Shown: positions 1 through 12,032 of the stretch, piece after piece
Position numbering within the stretch: position 1 is the first letter of the stretch
Layout of the letters: the number at the start of each line of letters is the position of its first letter
Origin: Lactifluus volemus
Taxonomy: Eukaryota > Basidiomycota > Agaricomycetes > Russulales > Russulaceae
Assembly: GCA_022376515.1 (NCBI GenBank)
Contig: WTXI01000001.1
Coordinates: forward strand, 992,001 to 1,056,000
Length of the DNA: 64,000 bases
Reading direction: 5' to 3'
The notes under the pieces: generated by a model
The model's input: only the letters and a program-made list of their open reading frames with translations
What the model was told of the DNA's origin: nothing
Databases searched by the model: none
Program-made: the position numbers and the translations under genes

Positions 1-1738
1 TTTCCCATGACAGACAATCGACTGGCTCAAAGACAAACAAGATTCCCGGATGATTGCATTAACCCGTAACTTGTAAAAATTTCAACTTGTCAGTGGAGAC
101 GCACCTCCATTTTATGCAACAGCAGCGCACAATATAACGAAGAGGGGAATTGTCTTCGTAATTCTATCGTACGCGAGCCCGATAGTCAAGCCTGAGAACA
201 TAATTGGGACAGTCAACTCACACGTTAAAGGACAGCCCTCACCGAAAAGAAGATAACCGCTGAATCCCAGGATCATCTGGTTAACTCGTTGAGTTCAAGG
301 CAAAGACAATCTGATCTGAGAACTTACGGTGTTTCGGCGACCTAAGGGGTTACATAAGAGTGCCCCAATGAAGACTCCAGGCAGCGCAATCGAGGAGAGA
401 AGAAGCTGCCACTCGGCAGTTTTCTTGATGTCGTTATTGTGTATGACGCTCGAAATAATAGTCCCCGAGAAGACACCGTTGGGGAAGGTAACAAAGTCGT
501 ACAAAAACCTGAGAGGCGTCAAAATGTAAACGTAGTCTGAAATCAAGCTTACCATGCACCACATGTACCGATTAGCGATCTCCAATAACGCTTCAAAACC
601 AGTTGGTACGGTACGCGCTCTGAGACAAGGCTTTATTGTATCGGCGAAGCCGGTGAAACAATAACAAGAGCTGCTCACTCTTGATCGCGCCCTTACGATA
701 GAGCTTGGAAGTGAGCATCCTCAGCCGAAAAACCAGCACAGTCAGGGGAAGGACTATTCCAACGCCAAAGCAAACACGCCAGACAGTAGGAAGATGATTC
801 TCTCCAGAAATCGAAAGAACAATGAGGAAGACAGACGACGCCAAGGGACCACCGAACTGGCGAGAGTGGGATTCTCCGGTTGATACGATAACCACTCAAT
901 AACTTACGGAAGAACGAAGTTTGTAACCATGATGAAGACTATGAGCTACATAAGGAACAGCATGAGGGCAATTGAATGAGAGAATACCCGGGCCACGTTT
1001 GCTCAACATTTGCTCATTCGCTGCCTCGCTGGCGCTTGTAGACGATGCGGGATATTCACCCCCGACACCCTGGTAAGAGAATTAGAGCCAAAGACCAGAT
1101 ACTAGTGCGGGGACTGGAAGCACGAACAACTCCAGTTATCCCTCGGGCAAAGGTCAAGAACCAAAACAATCCTTTAGCACTACCATGAGCGCCGCGCGCA
1201 ACAGTGCCCAAAGTAGCACCGAGGACGATGAGCAATGTAGTGGAGACAAGCGCGACCTTCCGTCCCATGCGGTCGCATAACACGCCGACGAATAACTGCC
1301 CGATGATTGCCCCTGGTGTGAGGGTGAACGAAGGAAGTGAAACCCCACTGTCAAATGATAATGTTTACCAACTAATAGGGCATTGGAAACCCGTGTAGAG
1401 ACTGATGATGTGTAACCTTTGGTATATAGGCGCTTAAAGACAACCTATACAATGTTAGTTTAATCTGATTGTAAATGAGAAACCGCCTACGTTGGTCATG
1501 GTCATAAGGTTGTTCTGATCTTGACCATTTTTATATCAGCCTTGAGTACTGGTAGGTTATAACTCGTGTGAGGAGACTTACATCCATCGCTTATAAGACC
1601 GAACGCTGCAGCGGCGATGGTGAAGTAGGCGCTTATCTTCTCCTTAGTTGTGGTGACCTGTTTGCCAACTCGAAGCTCCGGAACAACTTCTCCAACTATT
1701 TCGGCCTCAGCGTTCTTCGTGTTTTCGTTTGAAGCCAT
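1..1738 (-). CDS. GIT1-like MFS transporter (glycerophosphodiester/phosphate permease type), 3' end outside window
   Basis: A plasma-membrane major facilitator of the yeast GIT1 / fungal phosphate transporter group, expected to import glycerophosphodiesters or phosphate with protons. It starts at 1738 (MASNENTKNAEAE) with a short charged N-terminus before the first membrane helix. Spliced exons give the family blocks SDGYQNNLMTMTN, VSTRVSNALL, LCDRMGRKVAL (the MFS loop 2-3 motif), VGGEYPASSTSASEAANE and FLYDFVTFPNGVFSG. At least seven exons are visible, separated by short GT-AG introns. One intron lies at 70-130, after which FYGLMQSSGN is read, so the gene continues past the left edge. Family assignment is firm because these blocks are diagnostic. 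The exact substrate is inference. The next gene (HapX, +) is 2.4 kb away and divergent. Confidence 0.88.
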
Positions 1739-4181
1739 GGCTCGCGACCGGAAACCTTACTACTACTGTAACCAACCCCCGAGGGAGAAGCAAAAAGGGA
1801 TGAAGCCCGATTGACGTTTAATCTCATTGTGGATATTTATATGTACTAGTACATATGGTAAATTAATAGCCTGTTCTCCACGGAGAAGACAGAAGCGTAC
1901 TACTGTATCATGAAAATGGGCACACACGTGCGTCCTGTCCCCAACTGCCGTGTAGGGCCCCAGTAGCCTGGGCCACTTGTCGCGCAAGCGTATCTTCGTC
2001 TGAAAATAACGATGTCAGTGCCACGTGAAGATAGTTACATCAAGAGAGCTGAGGGGAAGAACCACGGGATCTTGCGATCAGTCTTCAATTGGTCCTCGCT
2101 TGCTTTCTGGGCCGTTGTTTCACACGAGAAGATTCAAGTCCATGTGCACAACATCCGCTTCGCGCCTTCCTCGACGTCTGTCTTGCAAATCCTCCTTTGC
2201 GGCTTACGTGTGAGGGGCTCGGGAACTGAATCTGACCTTACACGGTGAACTTCAATATTGGTCTGCAAGTGCGATAAACTGTACTGTCATACCTCGGCTT
2301 ACAACTTGAAATGGATACATACAGAAGGTAACTTAGGAAGGCCGGGCATGTGCTACCGAGCACGGGACTCCGCGAACAACTAACTTTGAACAACCTGATG
2401 TCACACAGTCTCTGCCAGTGGCTATGTCTGGACATCATCACCCGACTATTCTGGAGGCCTCCTCCAACCATGCAAGTGCCGCTCGGCCCAGGAGCGTCCA
2501 GGCCAAGGTTGAGGAATTATTCTAGGAAAGTCTGCGCGCTTAAATGTACTAGTAGATCAGGAAATGGGATCCGGGTCCATGCACCTCTGTAGCATGTGTC
2601 ATCTCGTACATACTGCGCCTTACAAATTCACGGTTCCATGTGCCTTCAAATTGTAGTGTACGCGATACCCTGATACTTGTCTACCCATCCGATCGCACTT
2701 TCTGTGGGCGATAGTGCGGGCGGAGGAAATCAGAATCTGACTATCATTAGAGAACATGAAGGAGCCGCGACCCTGCCTCACTTCCGCCGACTGCAATCTC
2801 GGCATACAGTATACAGTAACCCACATTCCAGCCCGGAACAGTGGATCAGCACCCGAGCTCGACCAAAGTGGGGTAGTATGATGTGATACGTTCTGGTCAT
2901 GGCCATTGGGTTCTGCCTATCGTCCACTGTCAAGTCACAAAAGTATTAACCGCACAGTGAACATTGAAACAACTTTGGCTTGTAAGTTACTATGTTTGTC
3001 CTCCGCGAATGTTAGCGCCTCATGCCGGCAGCAACGAGGAGCATGCATGTCCCCACCGCCCATCAATAATGTCTGGCACCGCATGGAGCGGGGTGTGTAA
3101 TGCCAAGATCTGGCGTCAATCCCTACGAAATGCTGAATGGGGATGACAAGAAAACGGCGAGCCGTTTGAAATTATTGTGGGCGAGCGGGAGGTGGGCTCT
3201 GGTGTTTGACAGGCCCAGTGACAGCCAACGATTGAGGGTGTCGGGTATCAATCTATCGATTGCTAAAGGTGCGCAACGAAAATGGCTGTCCAGCGGCTGC
3301 TCGCGTGCTAGCCGCATAGATTCCCGTAAACAGGCGCCACCAGTAATCTCCGCCCAATTGTACAGCCGGTTCGCATGTCTCATGTTGGGAGAGGTGAGAC
3401 GCAACACCAGAGGGTCTTCATATTTGTCCTTGTCTTCCTTAAGAAGACCGTGCCAGCACCAAAAACTCAACAGCTGTGCGCCAGGCAAGCGCTAGGTAAC
3501 ACAGTAGCACGACCGGGTATACCAAGTGCCCGTAAGTTTGACTCAAACGCCGCGGACACGGACACACGTCAAAAACGGAGATTCAGGTTGTTCAGGAGGC
3601 GGCCCTGTTTTAGCGAGTTTCGCCTGAATCTGTAGACGACCGATCCTGACCTCTGAACCCCTGTCCATCTAGGAGAAGTGACGAACGGAACGTAATTTCT
3701 TGGGTGAACCATCGCACGGTGATAACCTGTCAATATGTGCTCGATTCAAGTGGTTTTGCTTCATGCCGCATATGAACGAAAACCCACTTGAGCTAGGCAT
3801 CTGGGATGCTAGCAACGATTATTTTCCAGTGATGTCAGGTGGCGTGCACCAATCCATCAACAACCCTTCGTATATCAAAGCGCGATGTAATCCGTCGGGG
3901 AATGCGTCATATCATGTCATGTCATGTCGAACCAAAATAAACCACTGTAGGCCTGGGAATAGGTTAACTTAACCTCCTCCGGTAACTAAACGCCGCAAGC
4001 CCAGGGTTTTCGGAAGTCTGGTTGCAACGAGCTGCCTGTCATGGGAACATGAACTTCTCGCTGTAAGGATGTACTAGTGAGTCACGTGATCGTGAGAGAA
4101 AATGAAGGGGTGGATCTAATCAGTTAACGCGGTGTTGAAAAAACATGGTCACGGTCATTTACTCGTCAATCTCCCATAGCA
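1739..4181. other. Gene-poor divergent intergenic stretch between GIT1-like gene and HapX
   Basis: About 2.4 kb with many short ORFs in all frames, none with a recognisable domain, a coherent intron pattern or coding-like composition. It must hold both divergent promoters. Immediately upstream of HapX there is a CCAAT pentamer near 3849 and a GATAA near 3720. Either could matter for a CCAAT-complex/GATA-controlled iron regulator, but both are too short to be significant alone. I see no transposon ends or tandem repeats here. Confidence 0.5.
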
Positions 4182-5930
4182 ATGCCTCCTCAGCTCCCAT
4201 CACCGGTCATTTCTCCTTCTTCTACATTGTGGGCAACCGGTATTTTCCCTCCTTTTTTGATCCTTTTTTGGCCCTCTTTCGCTCATGTTCTGCTAGCTTC
4301 CAGGGAGTGGGTCATACCAGCCAAGCCTAAACCAGGCCGTAAGCCGAAGAAGGATCTGACCTCAACAGCCTCAACATCGATTCAGACAAGCGAGGTAATT
4401 ACTCATCCTTTCATTTATTATTAAGGCTATTCAACCCATTTGGGCATAGGTTACAGATGTCAGTGGTCGGCGCGTCCAGAACAGGTATGTAGTTCTGTCG
4501 GTGTTTTTCGAGTGCAAACTTGCTGATTTCGTATAACCGAAAGAGCCGCTCAACGTGCTTTCCGGGAGCGTAAGCAATCTCAGCTCGCTGAGCTTCAAGC
4601 GCGCGTCCAGCTCTATGAACAGGGCGAGATTGAGCGAAATGTCGCCCTCCAAAATGCGGCCAAGCGCCTCAAAGAAGAAAATGACCGCCTTCATGCGGAG
4701 AATACTCAACTTAAGGAGAAGATTAACACTTATGAGCGTGAGCTGTTTGCACAGAAGGCTGACGAAAGCAAGAGATGGAGAGACAACCAGTCTGATGATA
4801 TCGACGATGAAGATCCCCCGAGCAAGCGAAGCAGACACTCTGTCAAGGCTTTTCAGGTCCGCACACCCACCACTATGATCACACCGTCTCCTTCGTCTCT
4901 GGTTTCTTCTCCGAGCTCGAATGTCTCATCGGAGAAAGCACCCGCTCTTCTCCCAACACAGTCGTCTGCACAGGAAGATGTTACGTTCAGGCAGAATGTC
5001 TCTAACATTGATAGCATATTCAACTTCCCACCAGGTCCTAAGAGCCCAGTGTTTGGCAGTACTCATACCATGGAGGCTTTCGAATGCGGATTTTGCATGG
5101 ACGGCGCTTCCTGCGTTTGTCGTGAGATGGCTCTACGTCCTCTTGAAGCTTCATTCAAGATAGAGGCCGCGGAGCCGACTAACCTCTCTGTGCCAGCCGC
5201 GTCACCTTCCGCACCACTGGCACAGATAGCTGCACCATCTATTCTTGACAACCTACCCCCATACCAGCCCCCTGTTCCTCTTCGACGGAGTCCCGCAGTG
5301 AGACCCCTCAGGTCACTATTTCCCGTTGTCCCTCTTTCTGGCAATCCTTCACGAAAAACGCCAGCAGACTGCTCAGGCGATCCATCAAACTGTTTAGCCT
5401 GTGCAGATGACGTATTTGGACAAGCCTTTTGCGCTGCCGTCGGCGAGTCATTGACCGCTGGCAGCCCGTTCGCAGATTGTCCCCGTTCCACTCAATGTGT
5501 AGACGATGTCCCATCCCAGGAAGGTAGTAGTGACTCACCGGAAACGATCCCAACAAGCGACGCCTGGCGACAATTGAAATCACATCCAAACGTATCGTTT
5601 GCCGACTTGACCCTGCTCGCCGAAGTTGTGGCCCGGAGATCGAAGTGCACCGGCCCCACAGTAGTCATCTCCCCGCCACCGGGTTCGTTCACCCCAGAAA
5701 GACCATCTTCTCCAATTGCTGTAAAGGATCCTCCAGCTGTAGGAGTGGATGCTAGCACCGTTCTGCCGACCGATCCGCACGCACACCATCACGGAAAGGA
5801 AAAGGTGGGTTCCGTGGGACCCCCGAAGTTGGCGCCCGAGGAACATCGTTGCTCCAGGCCCCGATCGGTGCGTGAGGTCCACGCGGCTGGTGTGAGAGAA
5901 GCATTGGCTCTTCTTGATTCACGGTTCTGA
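4182..5930 (+). CDS. hapX: HapX, bZIP iron-homeostasis regulator
   Basis: Nuclear transcription factor that binds the CCAAT-binding complex and controls iron acquisition and iron-consuming pathways. Exons 4182-4239, 4297-4394, 4450-4484 and 4544-5930 give 1578 nt and 525 residues with no frame break. The HAP4-like CCAAT-complex motif (EWVIPAKPKPGRKPKK) is near residues 23-38. A bZIP basic region (NRAAQRAFRERK) is at 63-74, followed by a leucine/coiled-coil segment. Cys-rich regions follow: CGFCMDGASCVCR near 244-256 and CSGDPSNC..C..C near 340-362, with a further C-terminal block (DAWRQLKSHPN). In known HapX proteins these Cys-rich regions sense iron-sulphur status. The acceptor chosen for intron 1 (TGCTAG at 4296) keeps frame and yields WATASREWVIP; an unspliced reading is also open. 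Identification is firm; the first intron is less so. Confidence 0.93.
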
Positions 5931-6043
5931 GGTCATGGGTATGTGGCTACCCTATCTGTGTTGGTTAGACCGAACTATACCCATCAGTCACTTAGATTGC
6001 TGCCTATTCAGTGGACTACTCCATCACAAGCTTGGAATTATAT
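5931..6043. other. Short convergent intergenic gap
   Basis: The 3' ends of HapX (+) and the PPR gene (-) face each other across about 110 bp. Nothing else is seen. Confidence 0.5.
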
Positions 6044-8608
6044 TCATAGCGCCTCCCCTGCACAAATTAATAGAATACAATTGTTCTTCATCACGAAGCG
6101 CTCATCATGATTACGTCGTGATAACCTATGATCCTTAGCATGCCCCTGCTGCGAGTCCGTCCAGGATTCCTTCGTTAGGGACCACGTCCTAGACAACTCC
6201 TTCAGCTTGTCATGAAGCATATGGCGGCGTTCGAGATCTGATGGTGCCGTCAAAGAAGGGTGGCCATGGTGCAAGTTGCGAAGATGAAACACCAGCGTCT
6301 TCAGCGATGCCCGTTCAACGTTTGGTGGTAAGGGTGCAACAGAGGGCCATAAAACCAGTAACACGCGGCGAGCAAGTCGATAAGCACCAACTGCAAAAAA
6401 ACACTTGTGATGGCATCTACGACTGGAACATCAGGCCTGATACCCTTGGCAATCATGTGTCGGAGGACACGCATGGCCTGTTCGGGATTTTTCTGACGCG
6501 CGTGACCCACTATAAGGATAGTGTGCATAACGCAATTGGGCCTGACACCTCCCTTCTCCGCAGTATTCATTACGGCCTCCGCCGCAACTAATTCACCTCT
6601 GGCGGCATAACCCTCCATTAGCGCGGCGTAATGATACTCATTGGGGTGTAATCCACGATCGAGCATCATTTGGAAAATATTCGTGGCGGTGGTCATATCG
6701 CCCCTTGTCACAGCTTCATGCCGGATTCGGAGGGCGAACATCCAACGATCCGCAAGTATTCCATGTCGATTTAAAGTCTGGATAGTCGGCTGGGTACGTA
6801 AGGTGTCATGAGCGAGGACACGATGAACATCGGCAGTCGGCCGGGTACCGGAAACGTGGTGAGCGAGGACAGGACGAACGCCGGCAGTCGGATCGAAGTA
6901 TTGGCCGGTGGTAGAGATGTGGAATGGGAGGGACGGAAAACATGTTTGGAAGAAGTTTTGCTTCCTTGGGGGAGTATTGTTCCAGCCCGATCGCTTGGCA
7001 CTGCGAAATTGGCGATCAAAGATAGAAGCTAAGGATTGGGCGAGACGAGGCAGCGAAAGTTCCTTCAAAGGAAACATCTTGGAGATGCGGGAGACATCAG
7101 CCAATGTGAATCCTTTAGCTTTGACGAGGTGGGACTCTAAAAGTGCTTTGGTGTGAGAATCTGGTTTTACCTGGCACATCACCATAAGGCGCAGGCAGGC
7201 TTGCAAGCCGTCGATGCCACGTAAGCGTAATAGGCCAGCTGCCAGAGCATTGAGAATCTCGACAGTGGGTTTGGGTGGAACAGGAAACGATGGTAGCCTC
7301 TCTTCGGATTCGAGATGGAGATCTCCGAACACAGTTTGCGAACCTTTAACCTCCGCACACACGGCTGAGACGACACTTATGGCAGCATTGGGTCGGCCAA
7401 CGACAAAGTACAAGCGGATAAGGGCAGCAATAAAGCGGCTGTCAGGGGTGGGACCGGAATGTGCCATTTGTCCGAATAAACTGAGCGCGGAGACCAGGTC
7501 TTCTCGGAATGCGAAGTAGTGAAGAAGGATGGTGTATGTAGCGATGTTCGGTAGAACACGACGGGATGTATGGTTCTGACTTGACGAATAAATGAGCTCT
7601 GACAGAGAAGCATCTTCTCCTTCGCGACGTACACGGCACACGCCGAGCGACAGTCGGGACACGTCGAACGTTCCGAAATCGAAATGACGAATTAGCGATA
7701 ATACACGCTCTGTATCCCGAATATCTATCGAGATTTGAAGTAGCGCATTCAAAATACGAGTAGATGTATTTGCATCTGCGTCTTTTAGGGCGTTCAAAGC
7801 GCGTGTCTGGACAACAGCGTCCGGACCTAGGGTACGATATGCGGAAATGACAGTGCCTGGGTGCAGAATCGATAGGGAACCCCGCTTTCAACATTTGTTG
7901 AATGACACCATTGGCTTTGACGATATTTCTGTTGCGCAAGTGGCCAGATAAAAGAAGATGATAGGTCCTCCGACTCGGGGATAAACCCGCTTCTTCGAAC
8001 CACCCCAGGGCACGATCCAAATGTGCAAATTGTGACGCTTCGACCAGCGCACGAATACGCCAGTCTAGCAGGCGAGCGGTATGACGTCCCAATTGATCCT
8101 TCTGTAGACGAGCCAGTTCGGGCATCAACCTCCATTCCCGCGCCTCGGCAAGTCGGTGAGCCACGGCTTCGTATACCTCCTTTCTTAAGTAACAGCCATG
8201 ACGATGTGCGGCAACTAGGACTAGAAGCGCTGTGTCTGGGCGAGAAGTGGATATCAGCTCTTGAGCAAGCCTGGATACCTTGCGACCGTCGGAGAATACG
8301 CGTTGCAAGTCGTAACCAAATAAGCAATTGAGTTTCAATGAAAGGCCGTGAATCGGTGGGGTACTCGATTGATGATTGGTGAGGGACACAGAGTCCGAGG
8401 TAAGGCAGTCTGCCATGAGTGGTTTGTCGTGGTCGCGTGGTCCGGGAACTGGCCGCACGCTGGGTCGAGTGAGAGCAAAGGATCTCAGCCATATGTGGGG
8501 AAGGGGAGGGTAAGGGGGCGGAAGTGAGGAGTGTCCGAAAAGGTCCGCCAGGGAGTGTGCCAGCTGATGGAGAGACTGCCTGTTGCCACGGCTGACCCTC
8601 CAACGCAT
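6044..8608 (-). CDS. Pentatricopeptide repeat (PPR) protein, reading frame broken
   Basis: Probable organellar RNA-binding protein built of PPR helical repeats. It starts at 8608 (MRWRVSRGNRQS) with an Arg/Ser-rich N-terminus that would suit mitochondrial import. Repeats are recognisable by lines such as TYHLLLSGHLRNRN, ATYTILLHYFAFREDL and NEYHYAALMEGYAARGEL, each starting a new 35-residue unit. The frame changes twice. Near 7858-7872 the net shift is +1 relative to the upstream frame. At an A7 run (6395-6401, T7 on the coding strand) one more T restores AITSVFFAVGAYRLARR and continues to a stop at 6044. Both frames read as good protein on either side, so sequence error is more likely than decay, but a pseudogene is not excluded. 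The true C-terminus is uncertain. I do not recognise a specific orthologue. Confidence 0.75.
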
Positions 8609-9913
8609 GGACAGCCAGGTGAGACGTTAGGGGGGGACGGTGTTGAGACACCGTGGACTTGGGCTGTGGATACGGCGACAAGTAAGTTAAGTGATGTGGA
8701 AGAAAAAAAACGTGGAAAGGGGATGGATGGCAAGACCTCACATTCGACACGAGGCAGAAAAATGACAGGGAGGGGTCCAAAGCTGGCCAGCGCGACTTTT
8801 GGAAATGAGAGGGTAGGATTGTATGCGCGCGGATTAGGACGGGAAGGGACAGTCTGTCGGGGTGGAGGCCTTCCAGGGATGGAGTCAGACAGGCACCTCC
8901 AAGCACACACAACCGTCACACACACACACCCACCCCTCGAAAGCGGGAGCGGGTATTGCCGACTCGGTCAGGTCAGGCCACAAGCCGACACTTGGCCTTA
9001 GCATGAAACTTGATCCTTCGCTTGTGCAACAGTATACTAGCTTGTCTATTATACTCAGGTCTCAATTTAAATTTTTCTCTAAAATAACGACACGTTTTAC
9101 TTGTACGCTGTGGCCGTTCATCGGTGGGATTCAACGTGGCGAAGCGGTGTCTACTGTCCCCCTCGTGTTTTAATGGTCCTGCCACAACATTTCAGGCTTG
9201 TATTGTTCTCACTGAGTCAGCCTCAATGGATATGATATGTTTCGAGTCAACAGTGAATCGGAGTTGAACGCTCGGAGGATGGAACGTAGATCCCGTTTAT
9301 GTCGCATTTGGGCGTTCCGGTCCGTCTTACGATCTGCTCGGCCAACTCTCGGCGGCGAGCGCTACTCCGAAAGGCACGCTGATTTCATGAAACTTGTCAC
9401 GTCTCCCTTCGGTGGCGGTCTATCGAGCACCTTCAATGCCTCGATTCTCAATCAATTCTACACTGCCAACTGGTATGTTGACATCTACTTCCGCTCTTCG
9501 TCACCTTTACCGATCCAGAAAAATTCCACATTCCCGCGGAATGAATCCAATTCCGGGTGTAATGGTCACCACCCGTCTTTTGAGTTTGTTTTCTTCCCAG
9601 GTCGTCTAGACGTGATGGTCTCACATTTCTGTGGCAATGGTCAAATCCGTCTGTCCACGAATGGTAGGGCCCTGGAGCGCCCGGAGATCCACTAGCCGAT
9701 CGACGTCCTAGCCGCTTGTGTCGCGTAAGTGCATCAAAAAACTACAGCCAAACTTAACCGCCGCTTTTCCCTGGCGACCGTGACGGGTCTGGGAAGTTCC
9801 ATCTGCCTGCCCCGAACAGTTCGCCGTGAATGTGACAAAAATGACGCGCGTGCCATGAAATATAAAAGAGGCAGTATGATTCTACTGATTCGATAACTTC
9901 CCTGCCGTTCCTT
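8609..9913. other. Divergent intergenic region, low-confidence ORF only
   Basis: Separates the PPR gene (-) and the adenylate-forming enzyme (+). It contains a CA-rich short tract near 8920-8935 and an open frame at 9237-9695 (152 codons) without any domain, signal peptide or intron structure. It may be 5' leader and promoter only. No repeat or mobile element is seen. Confidence 0.45.
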
Positions 9914-11833
9914 ATGGCACACGCTTCCGCTCTCACCTCGCATCTCTCCGTTCTCCAGACTAGTGCATCCCTGTATGCATCTCGGCCTGCCTTTTACGTA
10001 CCCCAAGTCCTCTCAGAATCGGGTGACGTAGAGTCATGGTCACCCGTTTCATACACACAGTTCCTCGCAGACGTCGAGTTACTTGCAAGACATTGGGCTC
10101 ACGTTCTCAAACTCGATGGTATCCCTCAGCGGTCCGTTATTGGCATGTGGTTAGTCAACTGGCGTCTCGCTTCACCACTATGTGACGTCCAATAACCTAT
10201 CTTTCTTTCAGGCTGAGCGGCATGACATACATTGACGTTTTAAATATATACGGTCTCACCCGTGCCGGCTACATTCCTCAACTTTTTAGTATTCGACTAC
10301 CCAACCCTGACGTTGTTCGTGAAATGCTTGTCAGAGCACAAGCGCGTGCGATTCTTGTGGACCCGTCATTCGAAAATATCCTCAAGGAGTGTCCTTTGCC
10401 GATACACCGAGCTGCCACGTCTCTGTACGACATTGATTCCCAAGAATGGCCCCTTCCGAGCTTTCCCACCCTTGGGGAAGATGACATCGTGTTTATTTTC
10501 CACACTAGTGGCTCCACGTCAGGGAGCCCAAAACTGGTACCTTGCAGTTTGTCATGGCTCAGTTCAGCTGTTATCAAATCGCATCAAATTTCCAAGCCTA
10601 ACCATCAAAGTAAGCGCGACCAAGATGTCACAGTGTGGATGTGAGTGGCCACAGCTGATCCCTTTTTGCGTTGACTGAATACCACTTGCAGGGGGAGCAT
10701 GTGCCATATAGCACAGACATTCAGTGAGTGTTACCGAGATCGATCGATCTATATGATCGTGCTGACATATGCTGTATCTGCCAGTGCTACTTGGGTCTCT
10801 TCAGCATGGTACCTGCACAGTCCAGCCTTCGAAACAGGCGTTCTCATCGATTGAGTTATCATCGATGATTCGGAACTGCGGCCTTAACCGCCTCAACCAG
10901 TTCGCTACTTTCCTCGCCAATCACCTTCGTAATTCCCGACAAAACCGGGAGCTCCTGGCACTCTTGCAAGGCCTTGATGACGTGTTGTACAGCGGATTGG
11001 CGCTGCCCCGTGAAGAGGAAGACTGGGCAAACGGAAATGGGATAATGTTGCGTGTAGGTTTTAGTCAGTCATTTGAAATTACAGCAACCGTTCTAATTTC
11101 CCACAAGAATCTCTTTGGCAGCACTGAATGTGGTGCCATGCTTCTGTCGACGGGGGGTTCCAGTGATGCAGCGATGCTCCTTCAGCCTCTTGAAGGAATG
11201 TCGTACGGGTTCATTCCCCTCGCCTCGCAGGCCGAAGCGGAGACGTCGCAGGCGGCACAGCCCCGTCTGCTTGAACTAGTCATTCTGGCCGAATCACCGG
11301 ATTGCCCGGACCGTGCCTTGCGTGCCGCCGATGGGCACTTCCATACGGGTGACTTGTTCCAAGAGATCCTACCTGGCCGTTATCTTTCCCAGGGTCGCGA
11401 TGACGACTGGATCAAGAGTGAAAATAGCCTCCGTTGTGATACCAAGTAAGCACTGCGCTCGTCCCATAAATAGAATGTTGGCTTATTGACGCACAGATCC
11501 ATCGAGGACAACGTTCGTTCAACCTGCGGCGATCTCGTGACTGAATGCGTCGTTGTTGGCAACGGTCGCCCATCACCGGCACTATTCATTGAGACAAATT
11601 CAGACATGCCTCACCCCAAATTGAAACGGGAAATCCTCCGCCGTACCCGACAGTTCCACTCAAGGAGATACTTGCACGAACGTATCGCTTCCCCAGAAAT
11701 GATCGTGATCGTAGAAAAGAACACCTTACCGAGGACCGCCACCAAGGGTAACGTCCGCAGACGAGCAACCGAAGAGGCCTTTCGGACTCTGTTGGACAAG
11801 ATCTATGGTACGGAATGGGCCGGTCAATCATAA
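9914..11833 (+). CDS. Stand-alone adenylate-forming (ANL superfamily) enzyme
   Basis: AMP-binding enzyme that should activate a carboxylic acid as acyl-AMP. Exons 9914-10149, 10212-10640, 10692-10723, 10785-11053, 11108-11445 and 11497-11833 sum to 1641 nt and 546 residues, fully in frame. Core motifs are in order: the phosphate loop FHTSGSTSGSPK near residue 175, FGSTECG near 325, HTGDL near 401, and the catalytic Lys motif LPRTATKGN near 515. The hinge is GRDDDWIKSEN, followed by SIEDNVRSTCGDL, a C-terminal arrangement seen in a fungal group of small NRPS-like adenylating proteins. No carrier or reductase domain follows, and the stop at 11831-11833 comes soon after the catalytic Lys. No secondary-metabolism neighbours are visible. 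Substrate unknown; acyl-CoA synthetase activity is possible but unproven. Confidence 0.85.
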
Positions 11834-12032
11834 ATCGATTACTAGAGACCAAGGTGGACACAGACAGTATTTATTTCACTTACACTCGCTATGATTTTAC
11901 AAGGATATCTACATACTCCGGTAATACCATAACGGCACCAATAGAATAATACTACCGTAGACTAGCTAGAGGTATGGTGTTTATATTTTATATTCTTGGA
12001 TTTTTATGATAGTAATATAATAGTACTTACTC

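Noticed and set aside
3100..3495. Overlapping open frames of about 120-130 codons on both strands
   Set aside because: They mirror each other, lack domains, introns or a coherent start context, and lie in a gene-poor stretch; probably chance.
9237..9695. 152-codon plus-strand open frame upstream of the adenylating enzyme
   Set aside because: No domain, signal or splice structure; composition is not clearly coding. Kept only as a note in the intergenic entry.
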